Positions 1 through 10,494 of a stretch of 64,000 nucleotides of DNA are shown one piece after another. Below the pieces are notes generated by a model. That model was given only the letters and a program-made list of their open reading frames with translations. It was not told the DNA's origin and did not search any database. Within the stretch, counting starts at the first letter, position 1, and each line of letters opens with the position of its first letter. The stretch comes from Methylotenera sp. G11 (GTDB taxonomy: Bacteria > Pseudomonadota > Gammaproteobacteria > Burkholderiales > Methylophilaceae): contig NZ_JUHH01000001.1 in the NCBI RefSeq assembly GCF_000799735.1, forward strand, positions 682,001 to 746,000, in the 5' to 3' direction. The position numbers and the translations under genes were made by a program.

Positions 1-1297
1 TCACGTAATCAATGACGCGATCCCTGCCCTCCTGGCAGAAGTCAATATCAAAGTCAGGCATGGAAACACGGTCCGGGTTCAAAAAACGCTCGAACAGCAG
101 GTTGTATTCGAGCGGATCAAGATCGGTAATGCCCAGACTATAAGCAACCACGGAACCCGCGCCGGAACCACGGCCCGGCCCTACCGGCACGCCATTATTC
201 TTTGCCCAGTTGATAAAATCGGCCACGATCAGAAAGTAACCGGCAAACCCCATCTGGTTAATCACGCCGGTTTCAAAATCCAGCCGCGCATCATAAGCGG
301 GCTGCTTGGCTGCGCGCTTACCCTCATCCGGATACAGCACTTCCAGGCGTTTAAGCAGGCCGCTCTTTGCCTCTGCAATCAGGTAGTCATTCAGGCTTTC
401 GCCATTAGGCGTCGGGAAATTCGGCAGGTAATTTTTACCCAGCGTCAAAGCCAGGTTACAGCGTTTGGCGATTTCCACGCTGTTGGCAAGCGCCTCCGGC
501 ATATCGGCAAACAGCGTACTGATTTCAGCCTGCGTCTTGAAATACTGCTCAGTGGTAAAGTTCTTGGGACGGCGCGTATCGGCAAGCACATACCCCTCGG
601 CAATGCAGGTGCGTGCTTCGTGCGCACGGTAATCATCCGGCGTAGTGAATTGTATCGGGTGCGTTGCCACCACCGGCAATTCAAGCTGTGCGGCAATCGC
701 ACGCACATGCTGGATATATTGTTCTTCCGCTGTTTTTTGCGCGCCTACCGCGATGCGCTGCACTTCAAGATAAAAGCGATCGGGGAACAAGTCTTTCCAG
801 GTAGCGGCAAGCTTAACCGCAGCTGCCTGGTTACCCTGCACACATGCCTGGCCAACATCGCCAGCCATCGCGCCGGAAAGCATCAGCAAACCATTGGTGC
901 CGCATTCAGCGAACCACTCCTGCTTGAACTCAGCGCGGCCACGGTACTGGTTGGATAAATAAGCGCGGCTTAACAGCTGACACAACAGAAGGTAACCCGC
1001 ATGCGTCTGGCACAGCAGCAAGGCACGTGAAGGCTGTTCGCGGTTAACCGGGTTTTCCAGCCAGATATCACAGCCGATGATGGGCTTGACACCTTTGCCG
1101 CGTGCGGCCTTGTAAAACTTGATGGCACCGAAAAGATTGTTCAGGTCGGTAAGCGCCAATGCAGGCATGCGGTCATCAGCGGCGTGCTTCACGTAGTCAT
1201 CAATCCGCACGATGCCATCCACAATGGAATATTCACTGTGGCAACGCAAATGGACGAATACAGGTACTGCTGGATGTGTTTGACTGGTCTCTGACAT
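1..1297 (-). CDS. dnaE: DNA polymerase III alpha subunit, N-terminal part (runs off the window)
   Basis: This is the replicative polymerase catalytic subunit, acting at the fork inside the Pol III holoenzyme. About 432 residues are visible, starting MSETSQTHP. The PHP domain comes first ([10 protein letters not shown] near residue 13, then [14 protein letters not shown] and PIIGCDIW). The start of the polymerase palm follows, with the nucleotide-binding stretch [17 protein letters not shown] and the PDFDIDF segment that carries catalytic aspartates. The C-terminal fingers, tau-binding and OB domains lie beyond position 1. The ATG at 1297 gives the normal DnaE N-terminus. The next gene upstream (from 1547) is on the other strand, so dnaE has its own promoter somewhere in 1298-1546. 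The DnaE1 assignment is firm from these motifs; the remainder cannot be checked here. Confidence 0.96.
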   Translation of the reverse strand, partial: MSETSQTHPAVPVFVHLRCHSEYSIVDGIVRIDDYVKHAADDRMPALALTDLNNLFGAIKFYKAARGKGVKPIIGCDIWLENPVNREQPSRALLLCQTHAGYLLLCQLLSRAYLSNQYRGRAEFKQEWFAECGTNGLLMLSGAMAGDVGQACVQGNQAAAVKLAATWKDLFPDRFYLEVQRIAVGAQKTAEEQYIQHVRAIAAQLELPVVATHPIQFTTPDDYRAHEARTCIAEGYVLADTRRPKNFTTEQYFKTQAEISTLFADMPEALANSVEIAKRCNLALTLGKNYLPNFPTPNGESLNDYLIAEAKSGLLKRLEVLYPDEGKRAAKQPAYDARLDFETGVINQMGFAGYFLIVADFINWAKNNGVPVGPGRGSGAGSVVAYSLGITDLDPLEYNLLFERFLNPDRVSMPDFDIDFCQEGRDRVIDYV

Positions 1298-1546
1298 AAG
1301 GCAAATTTTACCTTATTTACCTCTGCTTTTTTAGCGTCATTTATACCCATTTTTAAATGGATATGTTTTTAAAGCATAGCAGCGCATTCATCCTCGGCTT
1401 AACACCTGCAATAAATACCGTGCACATTCAGTACAAACGCATTAAGCTGTACAACACAATCCAATAATGTCTTGCTGTATTTTCAACGATACAAAACAAT
1501 ACGATAATGCTGAATACCAAGAACCTGAACCTCAAGGATTTTTGCC

Positions 1547-1726
1547 ATGAATAAAACAACTCGTTTTACCATATGCGCCCTGCTCTCCCTCCTGGCAATT
1601 CCTTTATGGGGTTGCGCACCGGAAATCGGCAGCGACCAGTGGTGTGCCAACCTCAAAGCCAAACCAGCCGGTGACTGGAGCATGAATGAAGCGGCTGATT
1701 TTGCAAAACACTGCATCATCAAGTAG
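1547..1726 (+). CDS. Small DUF3012-type lipoprotein (59 aa)
   Basis: A short gene encoding a signal peptide (MNKTTRFTICALLSLLAIP) with a lipobox ending LWGC, so Cys21 is probably lipidated and the mature part is only about 39 residues. The mature part has the conserved pattern CAPEIGS..WC, then KPAGDWSMNEAADFAKHCI, which I recognise as the DUF3012 family of tiny proteobacterial lipoproteins of unknown function. Two cysteines beyond the lipid-anchored one could form a disulfide. An AAGGA ribosome-binding site lies about 8 bases before the ATG. The downstream glycosylase gene starts 35 bases later on the same strand, so the two may be co-transcribed. Role unknown. Confidence 0.85.
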   Translation: MNKTTRFTICALLSLLAIPLWGCAPEIGSDQWCANLKAKPAGDWSMNEAADFAKHCIIK

Positions 1727-1761
1727 CGCTTACATCAATCACTCTCTGCTCGTCGCGCACC

Positions 1762-2268
1762 ATGACCACCGTTAGCAGTTTCGCGCCGATCGAAGGCGAT
1801 TCGCCACGTGTGCTGATCCTTGGCTCCATGCCTGGCGTCGCCTCGCTGGCCGCGGGGCAATATTATGCGCATCCACGGAATGCATTCTGGAAGATTATGG
1901 AAGCGGTATTGGACATACCTGCAGTTGATGGTTACGAAACTCGGGTTGAAAAACTAAAACACTTCAATATTGCATTATGGGATGTGCTTGAAAGCTGTAT
2001 ACGCCCGGGAAGCCTGGATGCGGCTATTGAGATGGATTCTGCAAAAGCCAATGACATTAAAGCGCTTATTCAGCGACATCCGGGGATTAACGTCATTTGC
2101 TTTAATGGCGGCAGTGCTGAAAAAATCTTCAAAAAGCGTGTGTTACCGTTACTTGGGGATTTTTCCGTGAAATATATCCGGTTACCCTCGACCAGCCCTG
2201 CCCATGCCGGCATGCCTTTTGAAAACAAGGTCATGGCATGGCGAGCCGCGATCCAACCGAATATTTAA
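1762..2268 (+). CDS. Hypoxanthine-DNA (deoxyinosine) glycosylase, UDG family 6
   Basis: This protein is predicted to remove hypoxanthine (deaminated adenine) from DNA as the first step of base excision repair in the cytoplasm. The 168-residue length suits a single-domain member of the uracil-DNA glycosylase superfamily. Motif 1 is LILGSMPG (residues 18-25) with QYYAHPRNAFW (33-43), where Asn40 is the expected catalytic residue of the HDG group. The second conserved loop is LPSTSPA (141-147). The GSMPG/YYAHPRN combination separates this family from Mug/TDG and family-1 Ung enzymes. No clear Shine-Dalgarno sequence precedes the ATG, so translation may depend on the small lipoprotein gene just upstream. 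The substrate is inferred from the family. Confidence 0.85.
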   Translation: MTTVSSFAPIEGDSPRVLILGSMPGVASLAAGQYYAHPRNAFWKIMEAVLDIPAVDGYETRVEKLKHFNIALWDVLESCIRPGSLDAAIEMDSAKANDIKALIQRHPGINVICFNGGSAEKIFKKRVLPLLGDFSVKYIRLPSTSPAHAGMPFENKVMAWRAAIQPNI

Positions 2269-2298
2269 GAATAGCCTGTCGCTCTAATGAAATTCAAT

Positions 2299-2324
2299 GT
2301 CATTCCCGCCTGTGCGGGAATGAC
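2299..2324. repeat. Perfect 11-bp palindrome, REP-like or terminator
   Basis: GTCATTCCCGC, a four-base loop CTGT, then the exact reverse complement. It sits between the convergent glycosylase gene and pilL. Neither side has a long T run, so a simple intrinsic terminator is not certain. Motifs of this GTCATTCCCGC type are common dispersed palindromes in proteobacterial intergenic regions. Only one copy was seen in this window. Confidence 0.6.
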
Positions 2325-2356
2325 GAAACAAATTTAAGATAACGACTACGCCAGTT

Positions 2357-5300
2357 TTACTTCGATAGCAAGGCGTTTACCTGCTCGATCAAGGTTTCAT
2401 CCTGTACCGGTTTACCCAGGAAAGCATTCACGCCGATTTCCGTTGCCACGTTACGGTGTTTATCGGCAGTACGTGAGCTGATCACGATCAATGGCGTATT
2501 CAGGGTTGCCGGGTTATCCCGGACATAACGGGAGAACTCGAAACCATCCATACGCGGCATCTCGATGTCGGTCAGGATGATATCCGGCGTCACTTCCTGC
2601 AGTTTCTCAATCGCATCCATCCCGTCATTGGCCGTGACCACTTCAAAATCTTCACGCTCAAGCACGCGTGAAAGCACTTTACGCATGGTCAGGGAATCAT
2701 CGACCACCAGCGCCACTTTTCTTGAGTTCTCAACCTCAGGCGCCATTTCTGCGACCTTAGCCGCACCAACTACGAACACTTCACGGTTTGCCAGCTGCAC
2801 TGCATTAATCACCAGCACAATCGCACCGTCACCCAGTACAGAGGCGCCGATCATGCCAGGCACATGCGAAAGCTGTGTGCCCATAGGCTTCATCACAACC
2901 TCCTGGTTGCCGATAATCTCATCCACATGCAGCGCTGTGCGGTACGCACCGCTGCGCATCAGGATAATAGGCGTGTAAATATGCGATAGCGCCACATGCT
3001 CAATGTCACCTACCAGCCTGGAGAGGAAATGCAGCGGGTAATCGCGCCCTGCCCACTCGACTTTCCCGTTCTGGTAAGCACTGTCCAGGTCTTTCTGCTT
3101 AAGCTTCTGCACCTGCTCGATCATCACGGTTGGCACGGCAAACACTTTGTTTCCTGAACGAACCAATACCACCTGCGCAACAGACAATGTCACCGGCAGG
3201 TAGATATTGAACATCGCTCCTGAACCTGAAACGTTGCTTACATCAATACGGCCGCCAAGTGCGGCAATATCGCTGCGGACAGCATCCAGGCCTACGCCAC
3301 GACCTGCAATCTGTGAAATCGCGTCTGCCGTAGAGAAACCCGGTTCAAAAATAACCGCCATCAATGCTTGCTCCGTGACCTCTTGCCCGGCAGCCAGAAT
3401 GCCTTTCTCAGTCGCTTTCTGTTTCACTTTGGCTAAATTGACACCTGCGCCATCATCAGTAATGATCAGCGTAATTTCATCATTTTCCATGCTGACTTTA
3501 AGCCGGATATGGCCAATCTCAGGCTTGCCGGATTTGACGCGATCTTCGGTGGTTTCAAGGCCATGCGCTACGGCATTGCGCAGCAAATGCTCCAGGGGTG
3601 CACCCAGCTTGTCCAGCACACCGCGGTCGAGTTCGATGCCTTCGCCATCAATCGTCATCTCTACACGCTTATTCAGCTCACGTGCGGTCTGACGCACAAT
3701 ACGCTGCAGACGCTCCGATATCGTGGCAAACGGCAGCATGCGGACACGCATCAGACCTTGCTGCAATTCACGGTTCATGCGGTTTTGCTGCTGCAACGCG
3801 GCGTCCGTCTGATCCAGGTTAAGCAACAGGCCATGCTGAATGGTCGAAACGTCGTTCACGCTTTCCGCCATCATACGTGTCAGCTCCTGCAAGCGCGTAA
3901 AACGGTCAAACTCCAGCGGGTCGAATGCTTCATTGGCTTCCTGCAGCAGGCTCATGCGCGATTGCAGCTGTGTTTCAGCTTCGATTTCCAGCTCACGCAG
4001 ATAAGCACGCAGTCTGATAATACTGTCGGTCAGGTCAATGGAAGATTGCTTGAAGTTCTGCATCTCCCTATCCATACGGGAGCGCATGATCGAAACTTCG
4101 CCCGCCTCATTGATCAGCCTGTCCAGCACATCGGCACGCATACGCAGGAATTGTGTCTTGCGTTCCGTCCTGCGTGCGGGAATCACTTCTACAGGCGCAT
4201 CCGGGCTAGATTCAACCGCTGCCGGTTTCGCTGCACCGGAGCCGCTTGAAACCTGGTCAAGCATCAGGCTGATGTGGTCGAACTCCAGAAACATGCGGTC
4301 AAAGTCGTCGGCCGTGACCTTATGATTCAAGGCGCGAATCACGTGGTCCTCCATACCGTGCACGCTGTCACCTATTGCGGTCAGGCCGGCCATGCGTGCA
4401 CTGCCTTTAAGGGTGTGCAGCACGCGCTGCAATGAATCAATGTACTCGTGATCCTGTGGGTTGGCACGCCAGCCACGAAGGTCTTTACCGATTTGCGGCA
4501 CTAACTCACGCGCTTCTTCAAGGAACAGAGCCAGTAATTCTTCATTGACTGCACTGTCTTTGCGTTGCTCGGCCTGCTGCTGGCTCTGTGCTTCTGCGGC
4601 CACGGCCGGTGCAGCTTCAGCAGCAGACTGCACCTGCGCTATTTCGGCCAGCGGCTCAATCACCGCTAACGAAGGAGCAGCCTGATCAGGAACGGCCTGA
4701 TCGCTTGCGGCAATGGCGGCAGCTTTATCCGCTTTGGGCTCGGCGCTCGCTTTTTCTTTTGTCTTTCTGGCTGTTTTCTTGGTCTCAGCCACTTCAAGCA
4801 CAGCGGCTTCAGCCTGCTGTGTAGCCGCGGCCTGCATGGCAGTGGTAGACTCGCCCAGCGCAACAATCAGTGCACGCGTTGTTTTCGGCTCTTTCAGGGC
4901 CTTGATGCTTTCCAGGCCTTCGCCCAGCGCTTTTACCACATTGGCATACAGCTCAATATGCTGTTCAGTCCAGTTGCCGTTATGCTCATCCAGCCAATGC
5001 TCAAGGGCGCGCGCCAGATCACCGATAGGCGTGAATCCGGCAGTCAAGGCATTGCTGCCCAGTGTATGGGCTGCGCGATAACTCTCGCTGGAGTCCATGA
5101 TGATCAGGTCTTGCGCATCAACCAGTGTTTTATAATGCTGCTCGGCCTCGGCAAGGAAAATATCGAAGAACGCCTTGCTGAGTTTGCGGGTACCGCCAAT
5201 CAGCACTTCTTCTTTCTGCGGTACTGTTTTTTCCACCAGGGCTTGCTCGAACTCTGCCATCAGGTCTTTAGCCTGCTGCTGAAACGGCGATGGGCTCAGG

Positions 5301-7555
5301 CTAACGCTCTGTTTTTCCAGCAATTCAGCAACCCATGCCGCAAACCTGGCCGTGACCTTCTCGATAAACGCCAGTATCGGCGTGGTCGGGAATGCCTTGC
5401 GCTCCAGCATGACATTCAATAAATCCTCAACCGCCCAGGCAACTTCACCCAAGGCTGCCAAGCCCACGGTACGGCCACTGCCTTTCAGGGTATGGTAAGC
5501 ACGGCGTACTTCAGTCAAGGCTGCGCTGTCCGTTGCATTGACACGTAAGGCTTGCAGGTTCTGGGCGAGCGTTGCCAGCACTTCTTCGGCTTCAGTCAGG
5601 AAAATATCCTGCAACTCAGGATCCAGCGCTTTATCTACGACAGCATCCGCTGCTGCATCAGCAGGTTCGACCGCGGTTTTTTCGCCAGGCGGAAGCTCTG
5701 CGGCCACTGCCGGCTGAACAAACTCAGGGATCAGCTCATCGAATGCAATGTCGTCATAGCTCACGATCATTTCTGCAGACGCATCGGCAACATCGGCGGC
5801 TTGCACAGGTTCCAATATCGCTTCGACACCAAGGTTCAGCGCACGGGCACCCTCTTCCAGGCGCAGCAGCGCATAGGACAAGGCCTGGTCTGACTCAGGA
5901 CGCACATGGGGCAACTCCTCAGCGTACAGCCCCAGCATACTTAAACTCTCAGCCACCAGTTCAAAGCTGTTACTGTATGGCTCGCCAAGAACAGCGTTTT
6001 CAGCATTATTCTTGAACATATCGACAAACAATGCGCTCAATTGCGCGATCGCCCTCGGGGTGGTCATTTCCAGCATTTCAAATGCAGCCATCACCTGCTG
6101 CAACGGCTTATCGGCGCCATTCAATGGGCTGACATCATCCGGGTTCCTGAAGAAAGTATCCAGTGCCTTTTCTATCAGGGCCAGGGATTCGATAATCTGT
6201 TTGGCAACAGCGGACACTACACTCGCATCGAGCTTGCTGGTTGCAAACGCATCAACGGCAGGAGCAAGCTCATTGCCCTGGGCAACTGCATGCAGGCGCT
6301 CGCTTTGCGTGGCAACTTTGTGTTTTACATCTGCATCCAGATGCTGGTAATGGTCACAGCAGTGTTCAAGCAGGTTTAAAGATGCCGCTATTTCAATGAA
6401 TGAAGACTCATTCAGATGCTGCTTATTGGCCTGCAATGCCTGCACTGCCTGATATGTCGCACTGATCAGTCTGATAACGCTTTGGCTGGAAATATTCTGC
6501 TGAACCGAGGCGGAAATAGCCTCCAGCTTATTGATAAACGCTGTTAAATCAGCCACTGAGGCATCGGCAGTGCTGGTGCTGATATTAGACCATAGCTCCT
6601 TAAGGGCTGGCAGGTCTGCAATCAGCTGCGCCAATGCAGCCTGCTCGGCAGCGCTCGAAGGTGCTGCTTCGCTATCGGACGCGCTATCCTGCGGCAAGGC
6701 ATCATCCAGCTCGAATACATCCTTAACACGGGATATCAGATCTGTCACGCGGTCACTGATCGCGACGTAATAAAGCAACTCACGCAGCAGCTGCGATGGC
6801 GCTTTGGCGTCTCCCGATGCCAGGTTGCCTAACTGACGATCCAGCTTGCGGCAAAGTTTTTTTGCACCATTGCTGGCAGCCACTTTATCCTGGGTGAGGG
6901 AATCGGCAAATGCCGAAGCTGTCCACCACAGCGTTTTCGGGGCGTTTTTAACTTGAACCTGCTGGACTTTGACAATCGCTTCACGCATGGCATTCAATGC
7001 GTCTGCATTTTTAGTGCGCAGCCAGTCCAACAGCGACTTCTGGAAAAGAGCGCGTTGTTCCGCTACAAAAACGGGAATTGCAGCTTCATCAATCGGGTTT
7101 GACGGCAGGTCTTTTGGTGCACTGTTATCAGTATCCGGGAAAAACAATTCGCTTTCTTCAACAGTCTCGCCTTGCGCCTCAACCAGAGGTTTCAGGGTCG
7201 GATACAGGCGTATAGGCGTATCAGGGGCGCCATTCATCAGGTCTTGCAGGTATTGCGACAGCGTCTCTACCGCCTCCACCAGGTGGGCAACGAGCTCCTG
7301 GGTCACCGGCACTGTCTGCTGCGCAATCTTGCTCGTGAGCTTTTCAATTTCAGAACAGTAGCGTTTGCAGCCTTCCAGGCCAACCATATCCAGCGCACCG
7401 TTCACCTGGTAAAGATGTGCCAGGGTAAGCCTTAAAGATGCGGAGCCTTCCAGATTCTGGCTAACCTCATTGAAGCTTGCCAGAACTTTCTTCAGCGACT
7501 GGTCAATCTCGTCTTTAACCCAGGACAATGGGCCGGTATCAAATGCTTCAGGCAT
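2357..7555 (-). CDS. pilL: PilL/ChpA: CheA-type histidine kinase hybrid of the type IV pilus chemosensory system
   Basis: A 1732-residue hybrid kinase expected to receive signals from PilJ through PilI and phosphorylate PilG/PilH to control twitching motility. Recognisable parts in order: a long helical N-terminal region; Hpt domains with HTLKGSGRTVG near residue 690, a degenerate AHTLGSNALTAG near 835, and HTLKGSARMAG near 1050; dimerisation helices; the ATPase domain with LLRNAVAHGLE (about 1330), DDGAGV and GRGVGLDAV (about 1420); a CheW-like domain; and a C-terminal receiver (LVVDDSLTMRK near 1618, phospho-Asp in ILTDIEMPRMDG near 1665). GGGAG lies 7 bases before the ATG. It is the last gene of pilGHIJL. 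No CheR/CheB (pilK, chpB) genes follow, because the neighbouring gene is convergent. Confidence 0.93.
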   Translation of the reverse strand: MPEAFDTGPLSWVKDEIDQSLKKVLASFNEVSQNLEGSASLRLTLAHLYQVNGALDMVGLEGCKRYCSEIEKLTSKIAQQTVPVTQELVAHLVEAVETLSQYLQDLMNGAPDTPIRLYPTLKPLVEAQGETVEESELFFPDTDNSAPKDLPSNPIDEAAIPVFVAEQRALFQKSLLDWLRTKNADALNAMREAIVKVQQVQVKNAPKTLWWTASAFADSLTQDKVAASNGAKKLCRKLDRQLGNLASGDAKAPSQLLRELLYYVAISDRVTDLISRVKDVFELDDALPQDSASDSEAAPSSAAEQAALAQLIADLPALKELWSNISTSTADASVADLTAFINKLEAISASVQQNISSQSVIRLISATYQAVQALQANKQHLNESSFIEIAASLNLLEHCCDHYQHLDADVKHKVATQSERLHAVAQGNELAPAVDAFATSKLDASVVSAVAKQIIESLALIEKALDTFFRNPDDVSPLNGADKPLQQVMAAFEMLEMTTPRAIAQLSALFVDMFKNNAENAVLGEPYSNSFELVAESLSMLGLYAEELPHVRPESDQALSYALLRLEEGARALNLGVEAILEPVQAADVADASAEMIVSYDDIAFDELIPEFVQPAVAAELPPGEKTAVEPADAAADAVVDKALDPELQDIFLTEAEEVLATLAQNLQALRVNATDSAALTEVRRAYHTLKGSGRTVGLAALGEVAWAVEDLLNVMLERKAFPTTPILAFIEKVTARFAAWVAELLEKQSVSLSPSPFQQQAKDLMAEFEQALVEKTVPQKEEVLIGGTRKLSKAFFDIFLAEAEQHYKTLVDAQDLIIMDSSESYRAAHTLGSNALTAGFTPIGDLARALEHWLDEHNGNWTEQHIELYANVVKALGEGLESIKALKEPKTTRALIVALGESTTAMQAAATQQAEAAVLEVAETKKTARKTKEKASAEPKADKAAAIAASDQAVPDQAAPSLAVIEPLAEIAQVQSAAEAAPAVAAEAQSQQQAEQRKDSAVNEELLALFLEEARELVPQIGKDLRGWRANPQDHEYIDSLQRVLHTLKGSARMAGLTAIGDSVHGMEDHVIRALNHKVTADDFDRMFLEFDHISLMLDQVSSGSGAAKPAAVESSPDAPVEVIPARRTERKTQFLRMRADVLDRLINEAGEVSIMRSRMDREMQNFKQSSIDLTDSIIRLRAYLRELEIEAETQLQSRMSLLQEANEAFDPLEFDRFTRLQELTRMMAESVNDVSTIQHGLLLNLDQTDAALQQQNRMNRELQQGLMRVRMLPFATISERLQRIVRQTARELNKRVEMTIDGEGIELDRGVLDKLGAPLEHLLRNAVAHGLETTEDRVKSGKPEIGHIRLKVSMENDEITLIITDDGAGVNLAKVKQKATEKGILAAGQEVTEQALMAVIFEPGFSTADAISQIAGRGVGLDAVRSDIAALGGRIDVSNVSGSGAMFNIYLPVTLSVAQVVLVRSGNKVFAVPTVMIEQVQKLKQKDLDSAYQNGKVEWAGRDYPLHFLSRLVGDIEHVALSHIYTPIILMRSGAYRTALHVDEIIGNQEVVMKPMGTQLSHVPGMIGASVLGDGAIVLVINAVQLANREVFVVGAAKVAEMAPEVENSRKVALVVDDSLTMRKVLSRVLEREDFEVVTANDGMDAIEKLQEVTPDIILTDIEMPRMDGFEFSRYVRDNPATLNTPLIVISSRTADKHRNVATEIGVNAFLGKPVQDETLIEQVNALLSK

Positions 7556-7657
7556 TCTGTACTCCCATTTCTATATACGATTTTTTCATGGAGTTTTATT
7601 TATCTCACGTTACAAATTAAACACGTAGCAATGACATAGTGGTGCAATCGCCTTGGG

Positions 7658-9433
7658 TTACAGTTTAAAGCCAGCTACTGAGTCGCGCAGCTCTTCAGCC
7701 AGCGAGTTCAGTTGGCCGACAGACTCAGCTGTCAACTTGGTACCCTGTGTCGTTTGTGTCGTAATTTCCTGAATCATCTGCATGTTGTTAGCCACCGTTT
7801 TGGCAGAATCGGTCTGCGCATTCGTAGCCGCTGAAATCGATTGAATCAGCTGCGCCAGGTTGGTAGTAACTGTTTCAATTTCATTCAATGCCTGTCCGGC
7901 AGCATCCGCAACTCGCGCACCGTCAACTACACCCTCGGTACTTTTCTCCATCGCGGCAACCGCGCCGTGCGTATCGGTCTGAATCGTCTTCACAATCGCA
8001 CTAATCTGTTTGGTCGCTTCAGATGAACGTTCCGCAAGACGCTGAACCTCCTCCGCAACCACGGTAAAGCCTCGACCCGCTTCACCGGCTGATGCTGCCT
8101 GGATCGCAGCGTTCAAAGCCAGAATGTTGGTCTGTTCGGTAATGTCTGAAATCAGCTCAACGATCTCACTAATCTCTTGCGAGCTTTCGCCCAGACGTTT
8201 GATACGTTTTGAGGTTTCCTGAATCTGGGTACGGATCTCGTTCATCCCTGAGATCGTGTTCTGCACCGCCTGCGAACCCTGAACCGCAGCTTCAAGTGAG
8301 CGCTGCGCAACCTGCGCCGCCTGTGCCGCGTTGCTGGATACCTGCAGGATAGAACGCGTCATGTCGTTTACCGCGTCTGTCGTCTGGATAATCTGTGCTG
8401 ACTGTGTTTCCGCAGCACTCAGCAACTGTTCTGAAGTGTCCTGCGCGACCGAAGTCGCTGACGTCACCTGTTCAGTCGCATGGTTAATCTCGGTAACCAG
8501 GTCTCGCAAGCTGTCGATCGTATAGTTGATAGAGTCAGCAATCGCGCCGGTAATGTTATCGCGCACTTCCGCTTTTACCGTCAAGTCACCGTCCGCCAGG
8601 TCACCCATCTCATCCAGCAGCTGCAAAACCGCTTCCTGGTTATCCTGGCCTTCTTTCGCGAGCTGATTGGTCAGCACAACGGACTGAGCCGTTTGTTTCT
8701 TACCGTAGAAGAACATCAGGAACACCAGCACCAAACCCAATAACAGCAAACCAACCAGCACGAACTGGATAAAACGGGTTTGCGTTTCAATCAGGGCATT
8801 ATTTTCCTTCTGAATCGCGAGCGTAAAGTTATTACCGGCCTGTTTACTTGCCTCAAACGCTGCTGTCAGATCCAGCAATGGTGCAGATGCCGCAACCGTA
8901 CCCAGAGGCAGGGCCGGGACATAACGCTTGTTTGCCACCTCAAAGAAATTGGAACCGGCCTGGATCACGGCCTCCAGCTCTGCCTGCAGTTTCTCGTTAT
9001 CAAGGTTTTTACGCCAGTACTCTGAACGCTGTTTAAACAGGACTTCGCTATTGGCGGCGTTAGCCAGCGCCTTATCGCGCTTTTCATTGTTAAAGTTGGT
9101 CGAAGCAACATAAGCCTCGTTATAGGATGCAAACGCATCCAGCGGGAACATTGGCGGCGGATTGGTATCGGAAGTCAGGTTTTGATACTCATTCAGGATA
9201 TTTGAGATCGGACCATTTACACGCACCTGGTTAATAACCCAGAAGCTCAATAACGCAAACAAGATAAACGCAACAATCTGCAGCATGAGCTGGCGGTAAC
9301 CCGCAGCCAGGCTACCGGCATCAGAAGAGCTTTTCTTACTGGAGAATTTATTTTTAAAATTCTGAAATAAACCACCTACCGTAGCCCCCAGCTGCGATGG
9401 CAGGTTTTTAAAAGCTGTAAGATTTAATGCCAT
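7658..9433 (-). CDS. pilJ: PilJ: methyl-accepting chemotaxis protein for type IV pili
   Basis: This is the inner-membrane chemoreceptor of the Chp pathway. It has a cytoplasmic lead of about 50 residues, a first membrane segment ([19 protein letters not shown]), a periplasmic domain of roughly 150 residues, and a second membrane segment ([19 protein letters not shown]). A HAMP-like linker follows, then the cytoplasmic signalling domain with the hairpin tip [29 protein letters not shown] chose the ATG at 9433 ([10 protein letters not shown]) over an in-frame TTG 18 bases upstream, because GGGG lies about 6-7 bases before the ATG. No C-terminal CheR-binding pentapeptide is seen, in keeping with the lack of a methyltransferase gene in this operon. 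About 100 bases separate it from pilL. Confidence 0.92.
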   Translation of the reverse strand: MALNLTAFKNLPSQLGATVGGLFQNFKNKFSSKKSSSDAGSLAAGYRQLMLQIVAFILFALLSFWVINQVRVNGPISNILNEYQNLTSDTNPPPMFPLDAFASYNEAYVASTNFNNEKRDKALANAANSEVLFKQRSEYWRKNLDNEKLQAELEAVIQAGSNFFEVANKRYVPALPLGTVAASAPLLDLTAAFEASKQAGNNFTLAIQKENNALIETQTRFIQFVLVGLLLLGLVLVFLMFFYGKKQTAQSVVLTNQLAKEGQDNQEAVLQLLDEMGDLADGDLTVKAEVRDNITGAIADSINYTIDSLRDLVTEINHATEQVTSATSVAQDTSEQLLSAAETQSAQIIQTTDAVNDMTRSILQVSSNAAQAAQVAQRSLEAAVQGSQAVQNTISGMNEIRTQIQETSKRIKRLGESSQEISEIVELISDITEQTNILALNAAIQAASAGEAGRGFTVVAEEVQRLAERSSEATKQISAIVKTIQTDTHGAVAAMEKSTEGVVDGARVADAAGQALNEIETVTTNLAQLIQSISAATNAQTDSAKTVANNMQMIQEITTQTTQGTKLTAESVGQLNSLAEELRDSVAGFKL

Positions 9434-9570
9434 TTTGAACCCCAATTCCAAAAAATATTATACGTACCCTGTAACCGGCTACTCATCACCAACATTTTAT
9501 AAACAATGCATTACATAATTTATCGCGACGCCACTGCACTGTTCAAACCGCAAAGAACCCAGCCTGCCTC

Positions 9571-10089
9571 CTAGATAGGCTGGATAAAGTTCTTATCCTG
9601 AACCAGTACTTCAGTATCAAGTTCAAACCACTCATTACCATCAACATCACTCAGCCGTTGCTTGCTGAACAACTTTTTAGATTCATCATTGCCAGGCTCA
9701 GCATGCATCTCCTGCACACTGCGCAGACCAACCAGGCCATCCACCAGCAAGGCAACCTGCGCAGTTGTTTCCGTGCTCAGCAGCATGATCCGGTTGTTAA
9801 CCGATTTTGCGGTAGGCGGCATGTTCAGAAACTGCGCCAGGTCACTCACGTTATACAAGTTACCTCGCACGTTGGCGGTGCCCAGAAACCAGGGTTTAGT
9901 CAAAGGCACCGACAGGATTGGCGGAACAGGCAACACCTCTTTGACTTCATTCAAATTGATTAAAAACCTTTTTGCACCGACTACCACCCCCAAACGAGAT
10001 GAAGACTCGGCACCTGAATGGTTTGCCGCATCTTTAAGTTTTGCAAGAATCGCTTCCTGGAACTCACGTAAATTTGAAGTTTTTGCCAC
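9571..10089 (-). CDS. pilI: PilI: CheW-like coupling protein
   Basis: The 172-residue protein contains one CheW domain (about residues 30-165) that should bridge the receptor PilJ and the kinase PilL in the cytoplasmic array. The stretch NLNEVKEVLPVPPILSVPLTKPWFLGTANVRGNLYNVSDLAQFL matches the CheW core, where a pocket binds the receptor tip. The start codon is GTG at 10089, and the ribosome-binding site is weak, so coupling to pilH upstream is plausible. The gap to pilJ is about 137 bases, and the gene order is that of other Chp operons. Confidence 0.9.
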   Translation of the reverse strand: MAKTSNLREFQEAILAKLKDAANHSGAESSSRLGVVVGAKRFLINLNEVKEVLPVPPILSVPLTKPWFLGTANVRGNLYNVSDLAQFLNMPPTAKSVNNRIMLLSTETTAQVALLVDGLVGLRSVQEMHAEPGNDESKKLFSKQRLSDVDGNEWFELDTEVLVQDKNFIQPI

Positions 10090-10126
10090 GATTTATTAAC
10101 CAATCAAAGTGGAGTATTAATTGCGC

Positions 10127-10492
10127 TTACTCTAGAGTTTTAATCAAAGCCAGCAACTCAGAACCTACAACCGGCTTGGTCACACAAGCTTTAGCGCCCA
10201 TTTTCAACGCCCATGCCAGATCGGTTGCCTGAGACTTGCCAGTGCATAGAATCACCGGGATATTCGCAGTATCAGGATTTTTGGTCAGCGTACGTGTCAC
10301 CTGAAAACCGGTTAAACCTGGCATGACAACATCACACAGAATCAGGTCAGGATGGATTTCCGCAGCTTTAGCCAGACACTCCTCACCACTCTCAGCGCCA
10401 ATCACTTTGTAACCGGAGGTTTCCAGAAGCTCAGTTAAAAAGAAACGGTCTGTTGCAGAATCATCAACCACTAAAATATTTTGTATTGCCAT
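10127..10492 (-). CDS. pilH: PilH: single-domain CheY-like response regulator
   Basis: A 121-residue receiver domain with the acidic pocket VVDDSATD (residues 8-15), phospho-acceptor Asp54 in LILCDVVMPG, and a conserved Lys in CVTKPV. In twitching systems PilH acts with PilG on the retraction and extension motors, often as a phosphate sink. The start is only 2 bases after the pilG stop, so the two regulators are translationally linked. The assignment as PilH rather than PilG follows from gene order and sequence. Confidence 0.9.
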   Translation of the reverse strand: MAIQNILVVDDSATDRFFLTELLETSGYKVIGAESGEECLAKAAEIHPDLILCDVVMPGLTGFQVTRTLTKNPDTANIPVILCTGKSQATDLAWALKMGAKACVTKPVVGSELLALIKTLE

Positions 10493-10494
10493 GT

